Origin: Streptomyces roseofulvus
GTDB taxonomy: Bacteria > Actinomycetota > Actinomycetes > Streptomycetales > Streptomycetaceae
Direction of reading: 5' to 3'
Assembly: GCF_039534915.1 (NCBI RefSeq)
Contig: NZ_BAAAWE010000001.1
Location: forward strand, 4,836,001 to 4,900,000
DNA length: 64,000 nt
Below the pieces are notes generated by a model. It was not told the origin of the DNA. It was given only the letters and a program-made list of their open reading frames with translations, and ran no database searches. Numbering within the stretch: the first letter of the stretch is position 1; each line of letters starts with the position of its first letter. The translations under genes were made by a program, and so were the position numbers. Shown here in pieces: positions 25,582 through 35,700 of this stretch.

Positions 25582-26808
25582 TCAGTCGCGGGCCTCGGCC
25601 AGCAGCTTCTGGATCCGGGACACGCCCTCGACCAGGTCCTCGTCACCGAGCGCGTACGACAGGCGCAGGTAGCCGGGGGTGCCGAACGCCTCGCCGGGGA
25701 CGACCGCGACCTCGGCCTCGTCCAGGATCAGCGCGGCCAGCTCGACGGAGCTCTGCGGGCGCTTGCCGCGGATCTCCTTGCCGAGCAGGCCCTTCACCGA
25801 CGGGTACACGTAGAACGCGCCCTCGGGGGTCGGGCAGACGACGCCCTCGATCTCGTTGAGCATCCGCACGATGGTCTGGCGGCGGCGGTCGAAGGCCTTG
25901 CCCATCTCCTCGACCGCGTCCAGGTTCCCGGAGACGGCGGCCAGCGCGGCGACCTGGGCCACGTTGGAGACGTTGGACGTGGCGTGCGACTGCAGGTTGG
26001 TCGCGGCCTTCACGACGTCCTTCGGGCCGATGATCCAGCCCACGCGCCAGCCCGTCATCGCGTACGTCTTGGCGACGCCGTTCACGACGATGCACTTGTC
26101 GCGCAGCTCCGGCAGGACCGCCGGCAGCGAGGCGGCGGTGGCACCGCCGTAGACCAGGTGCTCGTAGATCTCGTCGGTGAGGACCCACAGGCCGTGCTCG
26201 ACGGCCCAGCGGCCGATGGCCTCGGTCTCGGCCTCGCTGTAGACGGCGCCCGTCGGGTTCGACGGGGAGACGAAGAGGACGACCTTCGTCTTCTCCGTGC
26301 GGGCCGCCTCCAGCTGCTCCACGGAGACGCGGTAGCCGGTGGTCTCGTCGGCGACGACCTCCACCGGGACGCCGCCGGCGAGGCGGATCGACTCCGGGTA
26401 GGTGGTCCAGTACGGGGCGGGGACGATGACCTCGTCGCCCGGGTCGAGGATCGCGGCGAACGCCTCGTAGATCGCCTGCTTGCCGCCGTTGGTGACCAGG
26501 ACCTGCGAGGCGTCCACCTCGTAGCCGGAGTCGCGGAGCGTCTTGGCGGCGATCGCGGCCTTCAGCTCGGGCAGGCCGCCGGCCGGCGTGTAGCGGTGGT
26601 ACTTCGGGTCCTTGCACGCCTCGACGGCCGCGTCGACGATGTAGGCAGGGGTGGGGAAGTCGGGCTCACCGGCGCCGAAACCGATCACCGGGCGCCCGGC
26701 GGCCTTGAGGGCCTTGGCCTTGGCGTCGACGGCGAGGGTGGCGGACTCGGAGATCGCACCGATCCGGGCGGAGACCCGACGCTCGGTGGGAGGGGTAGCA
26801 GCGCTCAT
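25582..26808 (-). CDS. aspC: Class I PLP aminotransferase, probable aspartate aminotransferase
   Basis: 408 residues of the fold-type I, I-gamma aminotransferase family. It moves the amino group between aspartate and 2-oxoglutarate (some relatives also use prephenate). The PLP lysine lies in VNGVAKTYAMTGWRVGW. Other landmarks are GAGEPDFPTP, YTPAGGLPELK, FVSPSNPTGAVY, DEIYEHL and the substrate arginine in YLRLSYAL. The ATG at 26808 is chosen. It is encoded directly before tRNA-Trp/secE, divergently. Confidence 0.92.
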   Translation of the reverse strand: MSAATPPTERRVSARIGAISESATLAVDAKAKALKAAGRPVIGFGAGEPDFPTPAYIVDAAVEACKDPKYHRYTPAGGLPELKAAIAAKTLRDSGYEVDASQVLVTNGGKQAIYEAFAAILDPGDEVIVPAPYWTTYPESIRLAGGVPVEVVADETTGYRVSVEQLEAARTEKTKVVLFVSPSNPTGAVYSEAETEAIGRWAVEHGLWVLTDEIYEHLVYGGATAASLPAVLPELRDKCIVVNGVAKTYAMTGWRVGWIIGPKDVVKAATNLQSHATSNVSNVAQVAALAAVSGNLDAVEEMGKAFDRRRQTIVRMLNEIEGVVCPTPEGAFYVYPSVKGLLGKEIRGKRPQSSVELAALILDEAEVAVVPGEAFGTPGYLRLSYALGDEDLVEGVSRIQKLLAEARD

Positions 26809-27011
26809 ACGGCCATCGTCCCAGACCGTTTCCCGGCCCGGCACGCAGGTTTCAGTGAGCGGACAGGAGCGGTCGATACCGGTCGGGAAGAGGCCCGTCG
26901 GCAGGTCGTCGGGGTTCCTGTTCGACGAGAGGCCCCAAGACCACGTACACTCACTCCTCGTTGGCCCGCACCGACCCGATCACTGATGGGGTAGGTTGGG
27001 GGACACCGCAA

Positions 27012-27084
27012 AGGGTCGTAGCTCAATTGGTAGAGCACCGGTCTCCAAAACCGGCGGTTGGGGGTTCAAGTCCCTCCGGCCCTG
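27012..27084 (+). tRNA. tRNA-Trp (CCA)
   Basis: 73 nt. Acceptor AGGGTCG pairs with CGGCCCT, the anticodon CCA is at 27045-27047 in the stem CCGGT/ACCGG, and the T stem GGGGG/CCCTC surrounds TTCAAGT. No CCA tail is encoded. It precedes secE, a widely conserved arrangement. Confidence 0.97.
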
Positions 27085-27187
27085 CTACACACACCGCCAG
27101 GTGTTGTGCGCATGTACGTACTTCATTGCACCGCCGTGCGGCTCCACCCGGGCGCGGCACGGCCGACCCGGAATCAGGTGAGAGATC

Positions 27188-27475
27188 GTGACGGACGCCG
27201 TAGGCTCCATCGACATGCCTGATGCCGAAGACGACGCGTCGGAGTCGAAGAGGAAGAGCCGCAAGGGCGGCAAGCGCGGGAAGAAGGGCCCTCTGGGCCG
27301 TCTCGCCGTTTTCTACCGCCAGATCGTCGCGGAGCTCCGCAAGGTCGTCTGGCCCACGCGCAGCCAGCTCACCTCGTACACCACCGTCGTGATCATCTTC
27401 GTGGTCGTGATGATCGGCCTGGTCACCGTGATTGACTTTGGCTTCCAGGAAGCAGTCAAGTACGTCTTCGGCTGA
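27188..27475 (+). CDS. secE: Preprotein translocase subunit SecE
   Basis: Essential SecYEG component, 95 residues. A charged N-terminal half (KRKSRKGGKRGKKG) is followed by the conserved amphipathic segment VAELRKVVWPTRSQL and a single transmembrane helix (about 65-88). It starts at GTG 27188, about 100 bp after tRNA-Trp, and precedes nusG by 44 bp. Confidence 0.96.
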   Translation: MTDAVGSIDMPDAEDDASESKRKSRKGGKRGKKGPLGRLAVFYRQIVAELRKVVWPTRSQLTSYTTVVIIFVVVMIGLVTVIDFGFQEAVKYVFG

Positions 27476-27519
27476 CTTTTTGTTCCACCCCATCTGTATC
27501 GCAGGAAGAAGCAGCCACC

Positions 27520-28413
27520 GTGTCTGACGCGAACCTGAACGACGCCTTCGAGTCCGAGCCCGCCGAGGACGAGCTGGACGCCATCGAGGCCGCCGACGAG
27601 GACGAGGACCAGGCCGAGGCTGCGGACGCCGCGGCGGACGAGACCGCCGAGGACTCCGCCGTCGAGGACGCCGGGGACGCTGAGGACGACGCGTCCGAGG
27701 CCGCCGACGAGGTCGAGGAGACCGACGAGGACGAGGCCGACGAGGTCGAGGCCGCCGTCGAGGAGACCGAGGAGGAGGCCGAGCCGGCCGCCCCGGTCGA
27801 CCCGGTCGCCGCGCTCCGCGAGGAACTGCGCACCCTGCCCGGCGAGTGGTACGTCATCCACACCTACGCGGGCTACGAGAAGCGCGTGAAGGCCAACCTG
27901 GAGCAGCGCGCCGTCTCGCTCAACGTCGAGGACTTCATCTACCAGGCCGAGGTGCCCGAGGAAGAGATCGTCCAGATCAAGGGCGGCGAGCGGAAGAACG
28001 TCAAGCAGAACAAGCTCCCCGGCTACGTCCTCGTCCGCATGGACCTGACGAACGAGTCCTGGGGCGTCGTCCGCAACACCCCCGGCGTCACCGGCTTCGT
28101 GGGCAACGCCTACGACCCGTACCCGCTGACCCTGGACGAGATCGTCAAGATGCTCGCCCCGGAGGCCGAGGAGAAGGCCGCCCGCGAGGCCGCCGAGGCC
28201 GAGGGCAAGCCGGCTCCGGCCCGCAAGCTGGAGGTCCAGGTCCTCGACTTCGAGGTCGGCGACTCGGTCACCGTCACCGACGGCCCCTTCGCCACCCTCC
28301 AGGCGACGATCAACGAGATCAACCCGGACTCGAAGAAGGTCAAGGGCCTCGTCGAGATCTTCGGTCGCGAGACCCCGGTCGAGCTGAGCTTCGACCAGAT
28401 CCAGAAGAACTGA
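27520..28413 (+). CDS. nusG: Transcription termination/antitermination protein NusG
   Basis: RNA-polymerase elongation factor, 297 residues. Residues 1-95 are an extremely acidic extension made almost wholly of Glu, Asp and Ala, typical of streptomycetes. The NGN domain begins at about residue 106 (GEWYVIHTYAGYEKRVK), contains PGYVLVRM and NTPGVTGFVG, and the KOW domain follows (VGDSVTVTDGPFATLQ). The start is GTG 27520. A 16-bp terminator follows the stop. Confidence 0.96.
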   Translation: MSDANLNDAFESEPAEDELDAIEAADEDEDQAEAADAAADETAEDSAVEDAGDAEDDASEAADEVEETDEDEADEVEAAVEETEEEAEPAAPVDPVAALREELRTLPGEWYVIHTYAGYEKRVKANLEQRAVSLNVEDFIYQAEVPEEEIVQIKGGERKNVKQNKLPGYVLVRMDLTNESWGVVRNTPGVTGFVGNAYDPYPLTLDEIVKMLAPEAEEKAAREAAEAEGKPAPARKLEVQVLDFEVGDSVTVTDGPFATLQATINEINPDSKKVKGLVEIFGRETPVELSFDQIQKN

Positions 28414-28444
28414 TCGTTCTCGGGATCCAGCACAGATTTCCGGA

Positions 28445-28489
28445 CAGGTCAGAGGGGCTGCCACAGCCCCTCTGACCTGCTCGGTTTTT
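28445..28489 (+). terminator. Terminator after nusG
   Basis: A 16-bp stem (CAGGTCAGAGGGGCTG with its complement) with a 3-nt loop is followed by CTCGGTTTTT, a classical intrinsic terminator separating secE-nusG from rplKA. Confidence 0.9.
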
Positions 28490-28515
28490 GGACGCGCAGC
28501 TATACCCGTTATCGT
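28488..28515 (+). promoter_or_regulatory. Promoter of rplK-rplA
   Basis: TTGGAC at 28488-28493, a 16-bp spacer and TATCGT at 28510-28515 form a vegetative-type promoter that begins within the T-run of the preceding terminator. The leader to rplK is about 65 nt. Confidence 0.6.
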
Positions 28516-28586
28516 TGTGCGGTATGCCTCCATCCGGATGACCGGATGGATCGGCTGAAAACTCTCACTAGGACCCGGAGAGAGCT

Positions 28587-29021
28587 ATGCCTCCCAAGAA
28601 GAAGAAGGTCACGGGGCTTATCAAGCTCCAGATCAACGCCGGCGCGGCCAACCCGGCCCCGCCGGTCGGCCCCGCGCTCGGCCAGCACGGCGTCAACATC
28701 ATGGAGTTCTGCAAGGCCTACAACGCCGCGACCGAGTCGCAGCGTGGCTGGGTGATCCCGGTGGAGATCACGGTCTACGAGGACCGTTCCTTCACCTTCA
28801 TCACCAAGACCCCGCCGGCCGCCAAGATGATCCTCAAGGCCGCGGGCGTGGAGAAGGGCTCCGGCGAGCCGCACAAGACCAAGGTCGCCAAGATCACCGA
28901 GGCGCAGGTCCGCGAGATCGCCACCACCAAGATGCCCGACCTCAACGCGAACGACCTGGACGCCGCGTCGAAGATCATCGCCGGCACCGCCCGTTCCATG
29001 GGCATCACGGTCGAGGGCTGA
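28587..29021 (+). CDS. rplK: 50S ribosomal protein L11
   Basis: 144-residue protein of the GTPase-associated centre. The N-terminal domain has the proline-rich thiostrepton-contact segment around [19 protein letters not shown], and the C-terminal rRNA-binding domain ends [11 protein letters not shown]11 is also the target of the RelA stringent-response sensor. It starts at ATG 28587 and precedes rplA by 82 bp. Confidence 0.98.
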
Positions 29022-29103
29022 TCACCCCCCTCGTGACCTCAGTGGTAGGACCAGCGCTTGGTCCGCACCACGACTCCACACCTGAAACATCACAGGAGCA
29101 GAA

Positions 29104-29832
29104 GTGAAGCGCAGCAAGTCCCTCCGCGCTGCGGACGCCAAGATCGACCGGGAGAAGCTCTACGCCCCGCTCGAGGCCGTCCGCCTTGCCAAGGAGACCT
29201 CCACCACGAAGTTCGACGGCACCGTCGAGGTCGCCTTCCGCCTGGGTGTCGACCCGCGCAAGGCCGACCAGATGGTCCGTGGCACCGTGAACCTCCCGCA
29301 CGGCACCGGCAAGACCGCCCGGGTCCTGGTCTTCGCGACCGGTGAGCGTGCCGAGGCCGCGGTCGCCGCGGGCGCCGACATCGTCGGCTCCGACGAGCTG
29401 ATCGACGAGATCGCCAAGGGCAACCGCCTGAACGAGTTCGACGCCGTGGTCGCCACCCCGGACCTCATGGGCAAGGTCGGCCGCCTCGGCCGCGTGCTCG
29501 GTCCGCGTGGTCTCATGCCGAACCCGAAGACCGGCACCGTGACCCCCGATGTCGCCAAGGCTGTCAACGACATCAAGGGCGGCAAGATCGAGTTCCGCGT
29601 CGACAAGCACTCGAACCTGCACTTCATCATCGGCAAGACGTCCTTCGACGACACGCAGCTGGTGGAGAACTACGGCGCGGCCCTGGAGGAGATCCTCCGT
29701 CTGAAGCCGTCCGCCGCCAAGGGTCGCTACATCAAGAAGGCCGCCATCAGCACCACGATGGGCCCCGGCATCCCGGTCGACTCGAACCGCACCCGCAACC
29801 TCCTCGTCGAGGAGGACCCGGCCGCGGTCTGA
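29104..29832 (+). CDS. rplA: 50S ribosomal protein L1
   Basis: 242-residue protein of the L1 stalk, which moves deacylated tRNA out of the E site. The two-domain L1 signature is seen in LGRVLGPRGLMPNPKTGTVT. In many bacteria L1 also represses its own operon by binding the leader. It starts at GTG 29104 and is followed by a very strong terminator. Confidence 0.98.
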   Translation: MKRSKSLRAADAKIDREKLYAPLEAVRLAKETSTTKFDGTVEVAFRLGVDPRKADQMVRGTVNLPHGTGKTARVLVFATGERAEAAVAAGADIVGSDELIDEIAKGNRLNEFDAVVATPDLMGKVGRLGRVLGPRGLMPNPKTGTVTPDVAKAVNDIKGGKIEFRVDKHSNLHFIIGKTSFDDTQLVENYGAALEEILRLKPSAAKGRYIKKAAISTTMGPGIPVDSNRTRNLLVEEDPAAV

Positions 29833-29860
29833 GCCTTCCGGCTCTGACGCAGTCAGTCTG

Positions 29861-29905
29861 AAAGCCGCCCCCCGTTCCTCTCCGGAGGAACGGGGGGCGG
29901 CTTTT
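29861..29905 (+). terminator. Terminator after rplA
   Basis: A 20-bp perfect stem (29861-29880 with 29885-29904) with loop TCCG and a TTTTATT tail. It is the strongest terminator in the window. Confidence 0.95.
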
Positions 29906-29992
29906 ATTGCGTCCTCGCTGTCGTAGGCGTGCGTTACGGTTCAAGAGAACGCAAAGACGATGATCATGATGATCAAGGGGTGGGGAACACCT

Positions 29993-30931
29993 ATGAGCAA
30001 GTCCACCTGGAAGCGCGCGGGCGTCGCGACCCTCTCCGCGGCGGCTCTCGTCGCGGGCCTGGCCGGCTGCAACGACGGCGACGCGAAGGCGGCGGGCAAG
30101 GCCGTCGGCAGCCTCGGCGACCCGCTGCAGGCCCTGACGGCGGCGTACGAGAAGACCTCCGCCGCGAAGGCCGCCAAGGTCACGATGACCATGACGGTCG
30201 AGGGCGTCGGCGCCGACTCCGGCACCATGGAGATGACCGGCGTCCAGAGCTGGGACCCGGCGGCGATGGACTTCACGGTGAAGGGCTCCATGCTGAGCGC
30301 GGGCGACCCCGACGCGCCGGAGCAGATGCGCATGCTCATGCTCGACAACGTCATGTACGTGGACATGGGCGAGAAGCAGGCCGCCGAGATGGACGGCAAG
30401 CGCTGGATGAAGCTGGACCTGAAGGCCGCGGCCGCGGAGTCCGGCGACAAGGCCCTCCAGAAGCAGATGACCGGCGGCCTGGACAGCATGAACCAGGACC
30501 CGTCCCAGCAGCTCGCCCTGCTGCTCGACTCCCCGAACCTCAAGCACGTCGGTGCCGAGAAGATCAACGGCATGGAGACCGAGCACTACAAGGGCACACT
30601 CACCTTCGAGCAGATGCTCGCGGCCAACGAATCCTCGAAGCTCCTCTCCGAGGAGGAGCACGACAAGCTCATCGAGAACGTGAAGAAGACCGGCCTCAAG
30701 GGCTACGAGACCGAGGTCTGGGTCAACAAGGACGGCTACCCGGCCCGCATGGACGTCGGCATGGAGATGGCGGAGGGCAAGGCGCAGCTCCGCGCCGACT
30801 ACAGCGACTACGGCACCAAGGCCGCCGTCCAGGCCCCGCCGGCCGACGAGACCGTCGACCTCTTCCAGATGCTCAAGGACATGGGCGAGGGCCTCGAGGA
30901 CGCCGGCGACGCCGCGGGCGCTCAGGGCTGA
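29993..30931 (+). CDS. Secreted lipoprotein, LppX/LprAFG-like
   Basis: 312-residue exported lipoprotein. A type II signal peptide (positive SKSTWKR, then a hydrophobic stretch) ends in the lipobox LAGC, so the mature protein is anchored to the outer face of the membrane. The mature part is rich in Met, Lys and Ala with a beta-rich layout like mycobacterial LppX/LprG lipid-binding proteins; this is judged by eye. ATGs at 29960 and 29993 are both possible; the later one gives a standard signal peptide. It lies between rplKA and rplJL behind a terminator, so it is probably a separate transcript. Confidence 0.8.
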   Translation: MSKSTWKRAGVATLSAAALVAGLAGCNDGDAKAAGKAVGSLGDPLQALTAAYEKTSAAKAAKVTMTMTVEGVGADSGTMEMTGVQSWDPAAMDFTVKGSMLSAGDPDAPEQMRMLMLDNVMYVDMGEKQAAEMDGKRWMKLDLKAAAAESGDKALQKQMTGGLDSMNQDPSQQLALLLDSPNLKHVGAEKINGMETEHYKGTLTFEQMLAANESSKLLSEEEHDKLIENVKKTGLKGYETEVWVNKDGYPARMDVGMEMAEGKAQLRADYSDYGTKAAVQAPPADETVDLFQMLKDMGEGLEDAGDAAGAQG

Positions 30932-30932
30932 T

Positions 30933-30962
30933 TTGCCCCTGACGCCCGACGTCACGTACTCT
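30933..30962 (+). promoter_or_regulatory. Promoter of rplJ-rplL
   Basis: TTGCCC at 30933-30938, an 18-bp spacer and TACTCT at 30957-30962. It starts within 2 bp of the lipoprotein stop and leads into the long rplJ leader. Confidence 0.55.
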
Positions 30963-30967
30963 TCCAC

Positions 30968-31170
30968 AGAAGCCAAAGACCGCTGGTCGTTGCTGTGCCC
31001 TACCGGGTGCGGTGGCCGAAGGATCCGCTGACTGCGGACGACCCGCGCAGGTGACTGTGGAGAGTTCCCGGATGTTGCATCCGGTCGAGCTGAGCCCCGT
31101 GCGCCTGCGCCCGGGGCGTTTCGTTTGTTCAGCCCCTTCTGAGCGGTCCTCATCACCCGGAAGGAGGCGA
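30968..31170 (+). ncRNA. L10 leader (ribosomal protein leader RNA)
   Basis: About 200 nt of non-coding leader precede rplJ. It has complementary segments (for example GCCCCGTGCGCC near 31094 against GCGCCCGGGGC) and the rplJ Shine-Dalgarno AAGGAGG at its 3' end. By position it corresponds to the L10 leader, where L10-L7/L12 binds and represses translation. The folded structure was not computed. Confidence 0.7.
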
Positions 31171-31177
31171 ACGCACT

Positions 31178-31708
31178 ATGCCGACGCCCAACAAGGCTGC
31201 ATCGGTGGCCGAGCTCACGGACCAGTTCCGCAGCTCCAACGCCGCCGTGCTGACCGAGTACCGGGGTCTCACCGTCGCGCAGCTCAAGACGCTGCGTCGC
31301 TCGCTCGGTGAGAACGCCCAGTACGCCGTGGTGAAGAACACGCTGACCAAGATTGCGGCCAACGAGGCCGGGATCACCGCACTGGACGAGCACTTCGCTG
31401 GTCCGACCGCGGTCGCCTTCGTCACCGGTGACCCGGTGGAGTCGGCGAAGGCCCTGCGTGACTTCGCCAAGGAGAACCCGAACCTCATCATCAAGGCCGG
31501 TGTCCTTGACGGTAAGGCTCTCTCCGCCGACGACATCAAGAAGCTTGCGGACCTCGAGTCCCGCGAGGTTCTGCTCAGCAAGCTGGCCGGCGCCTTCAAG
31601 GGCAAGCAGTCTCAGGCTGCTCAGCTCTTCCAGGCTCTGCCGTCGAAGCTCGTCCGCACCGTGGACGCGCTCCGTGCCAAGCAGGCCGAGCAGGGCGGTG
31701 CCGAGTAA
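31178..31708 (+). CDS. rplJ: 50S ribosomal protein L10
   Basis: 176-residue base of the ribosomal stalk, which anchors L7/L12 dimers through its C-terminal helix. The family start KAASVAELTDQFRSSNAAVLTEYRG-like region and LRRSLGENAQYAVVKNTL are clear. It starts at ATG 31178 after AAGGAGG. It is followed by rplL after a 111-bp gap. Confidence 0.97.
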   Translation: MPTPNKAASVAELTDQFRSSNAAVLTEYRGLTVAQLKTLRRSLGENAQYAVVKNTLTKIAANEAGITALDEHFAGPTAVAFVTGDPVESAKALRDFAKENPNLIIKAGVLDGKALSADDIKKLADLESREVLLSKLAGAFKGKQSQAAQLFQALPSKLVRTVDALRAKQAEQGGAE

Positions 31709-31819
31709 TTCGGCTCGCGCATTGACCCGCGCCGCCTAGTGCGCGGGTCGTAGCGGGCCGTTACGCCCGCCTCTATAGACACATCGGCACCTGCCGAATT
31801 AGTGGAAGGATCGCCCATC

Positions 31820-32206
31820 ATGGCGAAGCTCTCTCAGGACGACCTCCTCGCCCAGTTCGAGGAGATGACCCTCATCGAGCTCTCCGAGTTCGTGAAGGCC
31901 TTCGAGGAGAAGTTCGACGTCACCGCCGCCGCGGCCGTCGCCGTTGCCGCCCCCGCCGCCGGTGGTGGCGACGCTGCCGGTGCCGCCGAGGAGCAGGACG
32001 AGTTCGACGTCATCCTCGAGGGTGCCGGCGACAAGAAGATCCAGGTCATCAAGGTCGTGCGCGAGCTCACCTCCCTGGGCCTCAAGGAGGCCAAGGACCT
32101 CGTCGACGGCACCCCGAAGCCGGTCCTCGAGAAGGTCGCGAAGGACGCCGCCGAGAAGGCCGCCGAGGCCCTCAAGGGCGCCGGCGCCACCGTCACGGTC
32201 AAGTAA
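31820..32206 (+). CDS. rplL: 50S ribosomal protein L7/L12
   Basis: 128-residue stalk protein that recruits translation GTPases. The N-terminal dimerisation domain (LSEFVKAFEEKFDV), the Ala/Gly-rich hinge (about 38-60) and the C-terminal domain with KIQVIKVVRELTSLGLKEAKDLV are all present. The ATG is at 31820, with GGAAGGA upstream. Confidence 0.98.
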   Translation: MAKLSQDDLLAQFEEMTLIELSEFVKAFEEKFDVTAAAAVAVAAPAAGGGDAAGAAEEQDEFDVILEGAGDKKIQVIKVVRELTSLGLKEAKDLVDGTPKPVLEKVAKDAAEKAAEALKGAGATVTVK

Positions 32207-32257
32207 GACCGTTTCGGCTCGCTGAGCTGACTCTCGCCCCCGTGTAACGCGGAGGCA

Positions 32258-32295
32258 CCGAAAGGCGATCATCCATCTGGGTGGTCGCCTTTCGG
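32258..32295 (+). terminator. Attenuator/terminator after rplL
   Basis: A 16-bp stem containing three G-T pairs, with loop ATCT (32275-32278), followed by CGTTC. In many bacteria a partial terminator here lowers rpoBC expression relative to rplJL. Confidence 0.7.
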
Positions 32296-32542
32296 CGTTC
32301 CCGGGACCCGCGTGGCGGGGGTCGTGCGGGTCTCCGGAAGCGGAGTATGGTGATCTTCGCCGTGCGCCGGTCACAGGCGGGGGCCTTGACGAACGGCACG
32401 CCGCGCGCAATTCTCAGGACGCGTCGTCACAACGATCCGTTTCCGAGGCATGGATCGACGACCGAACGGGCAGTATCGAGGTGCGCCACACGGCGCGAGT
32501 ACCGCGGAGTTGAGAGCAACGAGGGTCGCCAAGCAGTCGCCC

Positions 32543-32571
32543 TGGACATCAGTGAGCCAAGTGGCTACACT
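32543..32571 (+). promoter_or_regulatory. Promoter of rpoB-rpoC
   Basis: TGGACA at 32543-32548, a 17-bp spacer and TACACT at 32566-32571 are a strong match to the vegetative sigma consensus. It lies in the 546-bp gap after rplL; the rest of that gap holds the attenuator and a leader of about 180 nt, with nothing else recognised. Confidence 0.75.
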
Positions 32572-32752
32572 GTCCCTTTGCGCTGCCTGTTAGCTGCCCC
32601 CTGCCCGTCACCAGGGGCATACCTTCGCATCAGCTTCATGGACCGACCCCGTCTGACCTGGCCTTTCGGCCACTTCAGGAAACGTCTGCCGTGAAGCGTT
32701 GCTGGGGACCGGTACGCGCGTAGTGAGTCCGAGCCCTCGGAAGGACCCCCTC

Positions 32753-35700
32753 TTGGCCGCCTCGCGCAACGCCTCGAACAACATGAACACCGGCGCAAGC
32801 ACCGCCCCGCTGCGCATCTCCTTTGCAAAGATCAAGGAGCCCCTCGAGGTTCCGAACCTCCTCGCGCTGCAGACCGAGAGCTTTGACTGGCTGCTCGGCA
32901 ACGCCGCCTGGAAGGCTCGCGTCGAGGCTGCCCTTGAGTCGGGACAGGACGTCCCCACGAAGTCCGGTCTGGAGGAGATCTTCGAGGAGATCTCCCCGAT
33001 CGAGGACTTCTCCGGGTCGATGTCGCTGACCTTCCGCGACCACCGCTTCGAGCCGCCGAAGAACTCCATCGACGAGTGCAAGGACCGTGACTTCACGTAC
33101 GGCGCCCCGCTCTTCGTCACCGCCGAGTTCACCAACAACGAGACCGGCGAGATCAAGTCCCAGACGGTCTTCATGGGCGACTTCCCGCTCATGACCAACA
33201 AGGGCACCTTCGTCATCAACGGCACCGAGCGTGTCGTCGTGTCGCAGCTCGTCCGCTCCCCGGGCGTCTACTTCGACTCCTCCATCGACAAGACGTCCGA
33301 CAAGGACATCTTCTCCGCCAAGATCATCCCGTCCCGGGGTGCCTGGCTGGAGATGGAGATCGACAAGCGTGACCTCGTCGGCGTCCGCATCGACCGCAAG
33401 CGCAAGCAGTCGGTCACCGTCCTCCTGAAGGCCCTCGGCTGGACCACCGAGCAGATCCTCCAGGAGTTCGGCGAGTACGAGTCCATGCGCGCCACCCTGG
33501 AGAAGGACCACACCCAGGGCCAGGACGACGCGCTGCTCGACATCTACCGCAAGCTCCGCCCGGGCGAGCCGCCGACCCGCGAGGCCGCTCAGACGCTGCT
33601 CGAGAACCTCTACTTCAACCCGAAGCGCTACGACCTCGCGAAGGTCGGCCGCTACAAGGTGAACAAGAAGCTCGGCGCCGACGAGCCGCTCGACGCCGGC
33701 ATCCTCACCACCGACGACATCATCGCCACGATCAAGTACCTCGTGAAGCTCCACGCGGGCGAGACCGAGACGATCGGCGAGAACGGCAACGAGATCGTCG
33801 TCGAGACCGACGACATCGACCACTTCGGCAACCGTCGTCTGCGCAACGTCGGCGAGCTCATCCAGAACCAGGTCCGCACGGGTCTGGCCCGCATGGAGCG
33901 CGTCGTCCGCGAGCGGATGACCACCCAGGACGTCGAGGCGATCACGCCGCAGACCCTGATCAACATCCGGCCGGTCGTCGCCTCCATCAAGGAGTTCTTC
34001 GGCACCAGCCAGCTGTCCCAGTTCATGGACCAGAACAACCCGCTCTCGGGTCTGACGCACAAGCGTCGTCTGTCCGCGCTGGGTCCCGGTGGTCTCTCCC
34101 GTGAGCGGGCCGGCTTCGAGGTCCGAGACGTGCACCCGTCCCACTACGGACGCATGTGCCCGATCGAGACCCCCGAAGGCCCGAACATCGGTCTGATCGG
34201 TTCGCTCGCCTCGTACGGCCGCGTCAACGCGTTCGGCTTCATCGAGACGCCGTACCGCAAGGTCGTCGACGGCCAGGTCACCGACGAGGTCGACTACGTC
34301 ACCGCCGACGAGGAGGACCGGTTCGTCATCGCGCAGGCCAACGCCGCGCTCGACGACGAGCTGCGCTTCACGGAGAACCGCGTCCTGGTCCGCAAGCGTG
34401 GCGGCGAGGTCGACTACGTCGAGCCGTCGGACGTGGACTACATGGACGTCTCGCCGCGCCAGATGGTGTCGGTCGCGACCGCCATGATCCCGTTCCTCGA
34501 GCACGACGACGCCAACCGTGCCCTCATGGGCGCGAACATGATGCGCCAGGCCGTTCCGCTCATCAAGGCGGAGGCCCCGCTCGTCGGCACCGGCATGGAG
34601 TACCGCTGTGCCACCGACGCCGGTGACGTCCTCAAGGCCGACAAGGCCGGTGTCGTCCAGGAGCTGTCGGCCGACTACATCACGGTCGCCAACGACGACG
34701 GCACGTACAACACGTACCGCCTGCACAAGTTCTCCCGCTCGAACCAGGGCACCTCGGTCAACCAGAAGGTCGTCGTCTCCGAGGGCGACCACGTGATCGA
34801 GGGCCAGGTCCTCGCCGACGGTCCCGCCACCGAAGACGGCGAGATGGCGCTCGGCAAGAACCTGCTCGTGGCGTTCATGCCGTGGGAGGGCCACAACTAC
34901 GAGGACGCGATCATCCTGTCGCAGCGCCTCGTGCAGGACGACGTCCTCTCCTCGATCCACATCGAGGAGCACGAGGTCGACGCCCGTGACACCAAGCTCG
35001 GCCCCGAGGAGATCACCCGGGACATCCCGAACGTCTCCGAGGAGGTCCTCGCCGACCTCGACGAGCGCGGCATCATCCGCATCGGTGCCGAGGTCGTCGC
35101 CGGCGACATCCTGGTCGGCAAGGTCACGCCCAAGGGTGAGACCGAGCTGACCCCGGAAGAGCGCCTGCTCCGCGCGATCTTCGGTGAGAAGGCCCGTGAG
35201 GTCCGTGACACCTCGCTGAAGGTCCCGCACGGCGAGACCGGCAAGGTCATCGGCGTCCGCGTCTTCGACCGCGAGGAGGGCGACGAGCTCCCCCCGGGCG
35301 TGAACCAGCTGGTCCGCGTCTACGTCGCCCAGAAGCGCAAGATCACCGACGGTGACAAGCTCGCCGGCCGCCACGGCAACAAGGGTGTCATCTCCAAGAT
35401 CCTCCCGATCGAGGACATGCCCTTCCTCGAGGACGGCACCCCGGTCGACATCATCCTCAACCCGCTGGGTGTCCCGTCCCGAATGAACCCGGGACAGGTC
35501 CTGGAGATCCACCTCGGCTGGCTCGCCAGCCGAGGCTGGGACGTCTCCGGCCTCGCGGACGAGTGGGCGCAGCGCCTCCAGGCCATCGGCGCCGACCAGG
35601 TCGCCCCCGGCACCAACGTCGCGACCCCGGTCTTCGACGGTGCCCGTGAGGACGAGCTCGCCGGTCTGCTCCAGCACACCATCCCGAACCGGGACGGCGA

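Noticed and set aside
19590..27084. tRNA genes as integration sites of a mobile element
   Set aside because: The tRNAs lie inside conserved housekeeping order, have no flanking partial copies of themselves and are more than 13 kb from the tail element.
31012..31311. 99-codon open frame overlapping the rplJ leader
   Set aside because: It overlaps the start of rplJ in another frame and coincides with the structured leader; its product has no family features.
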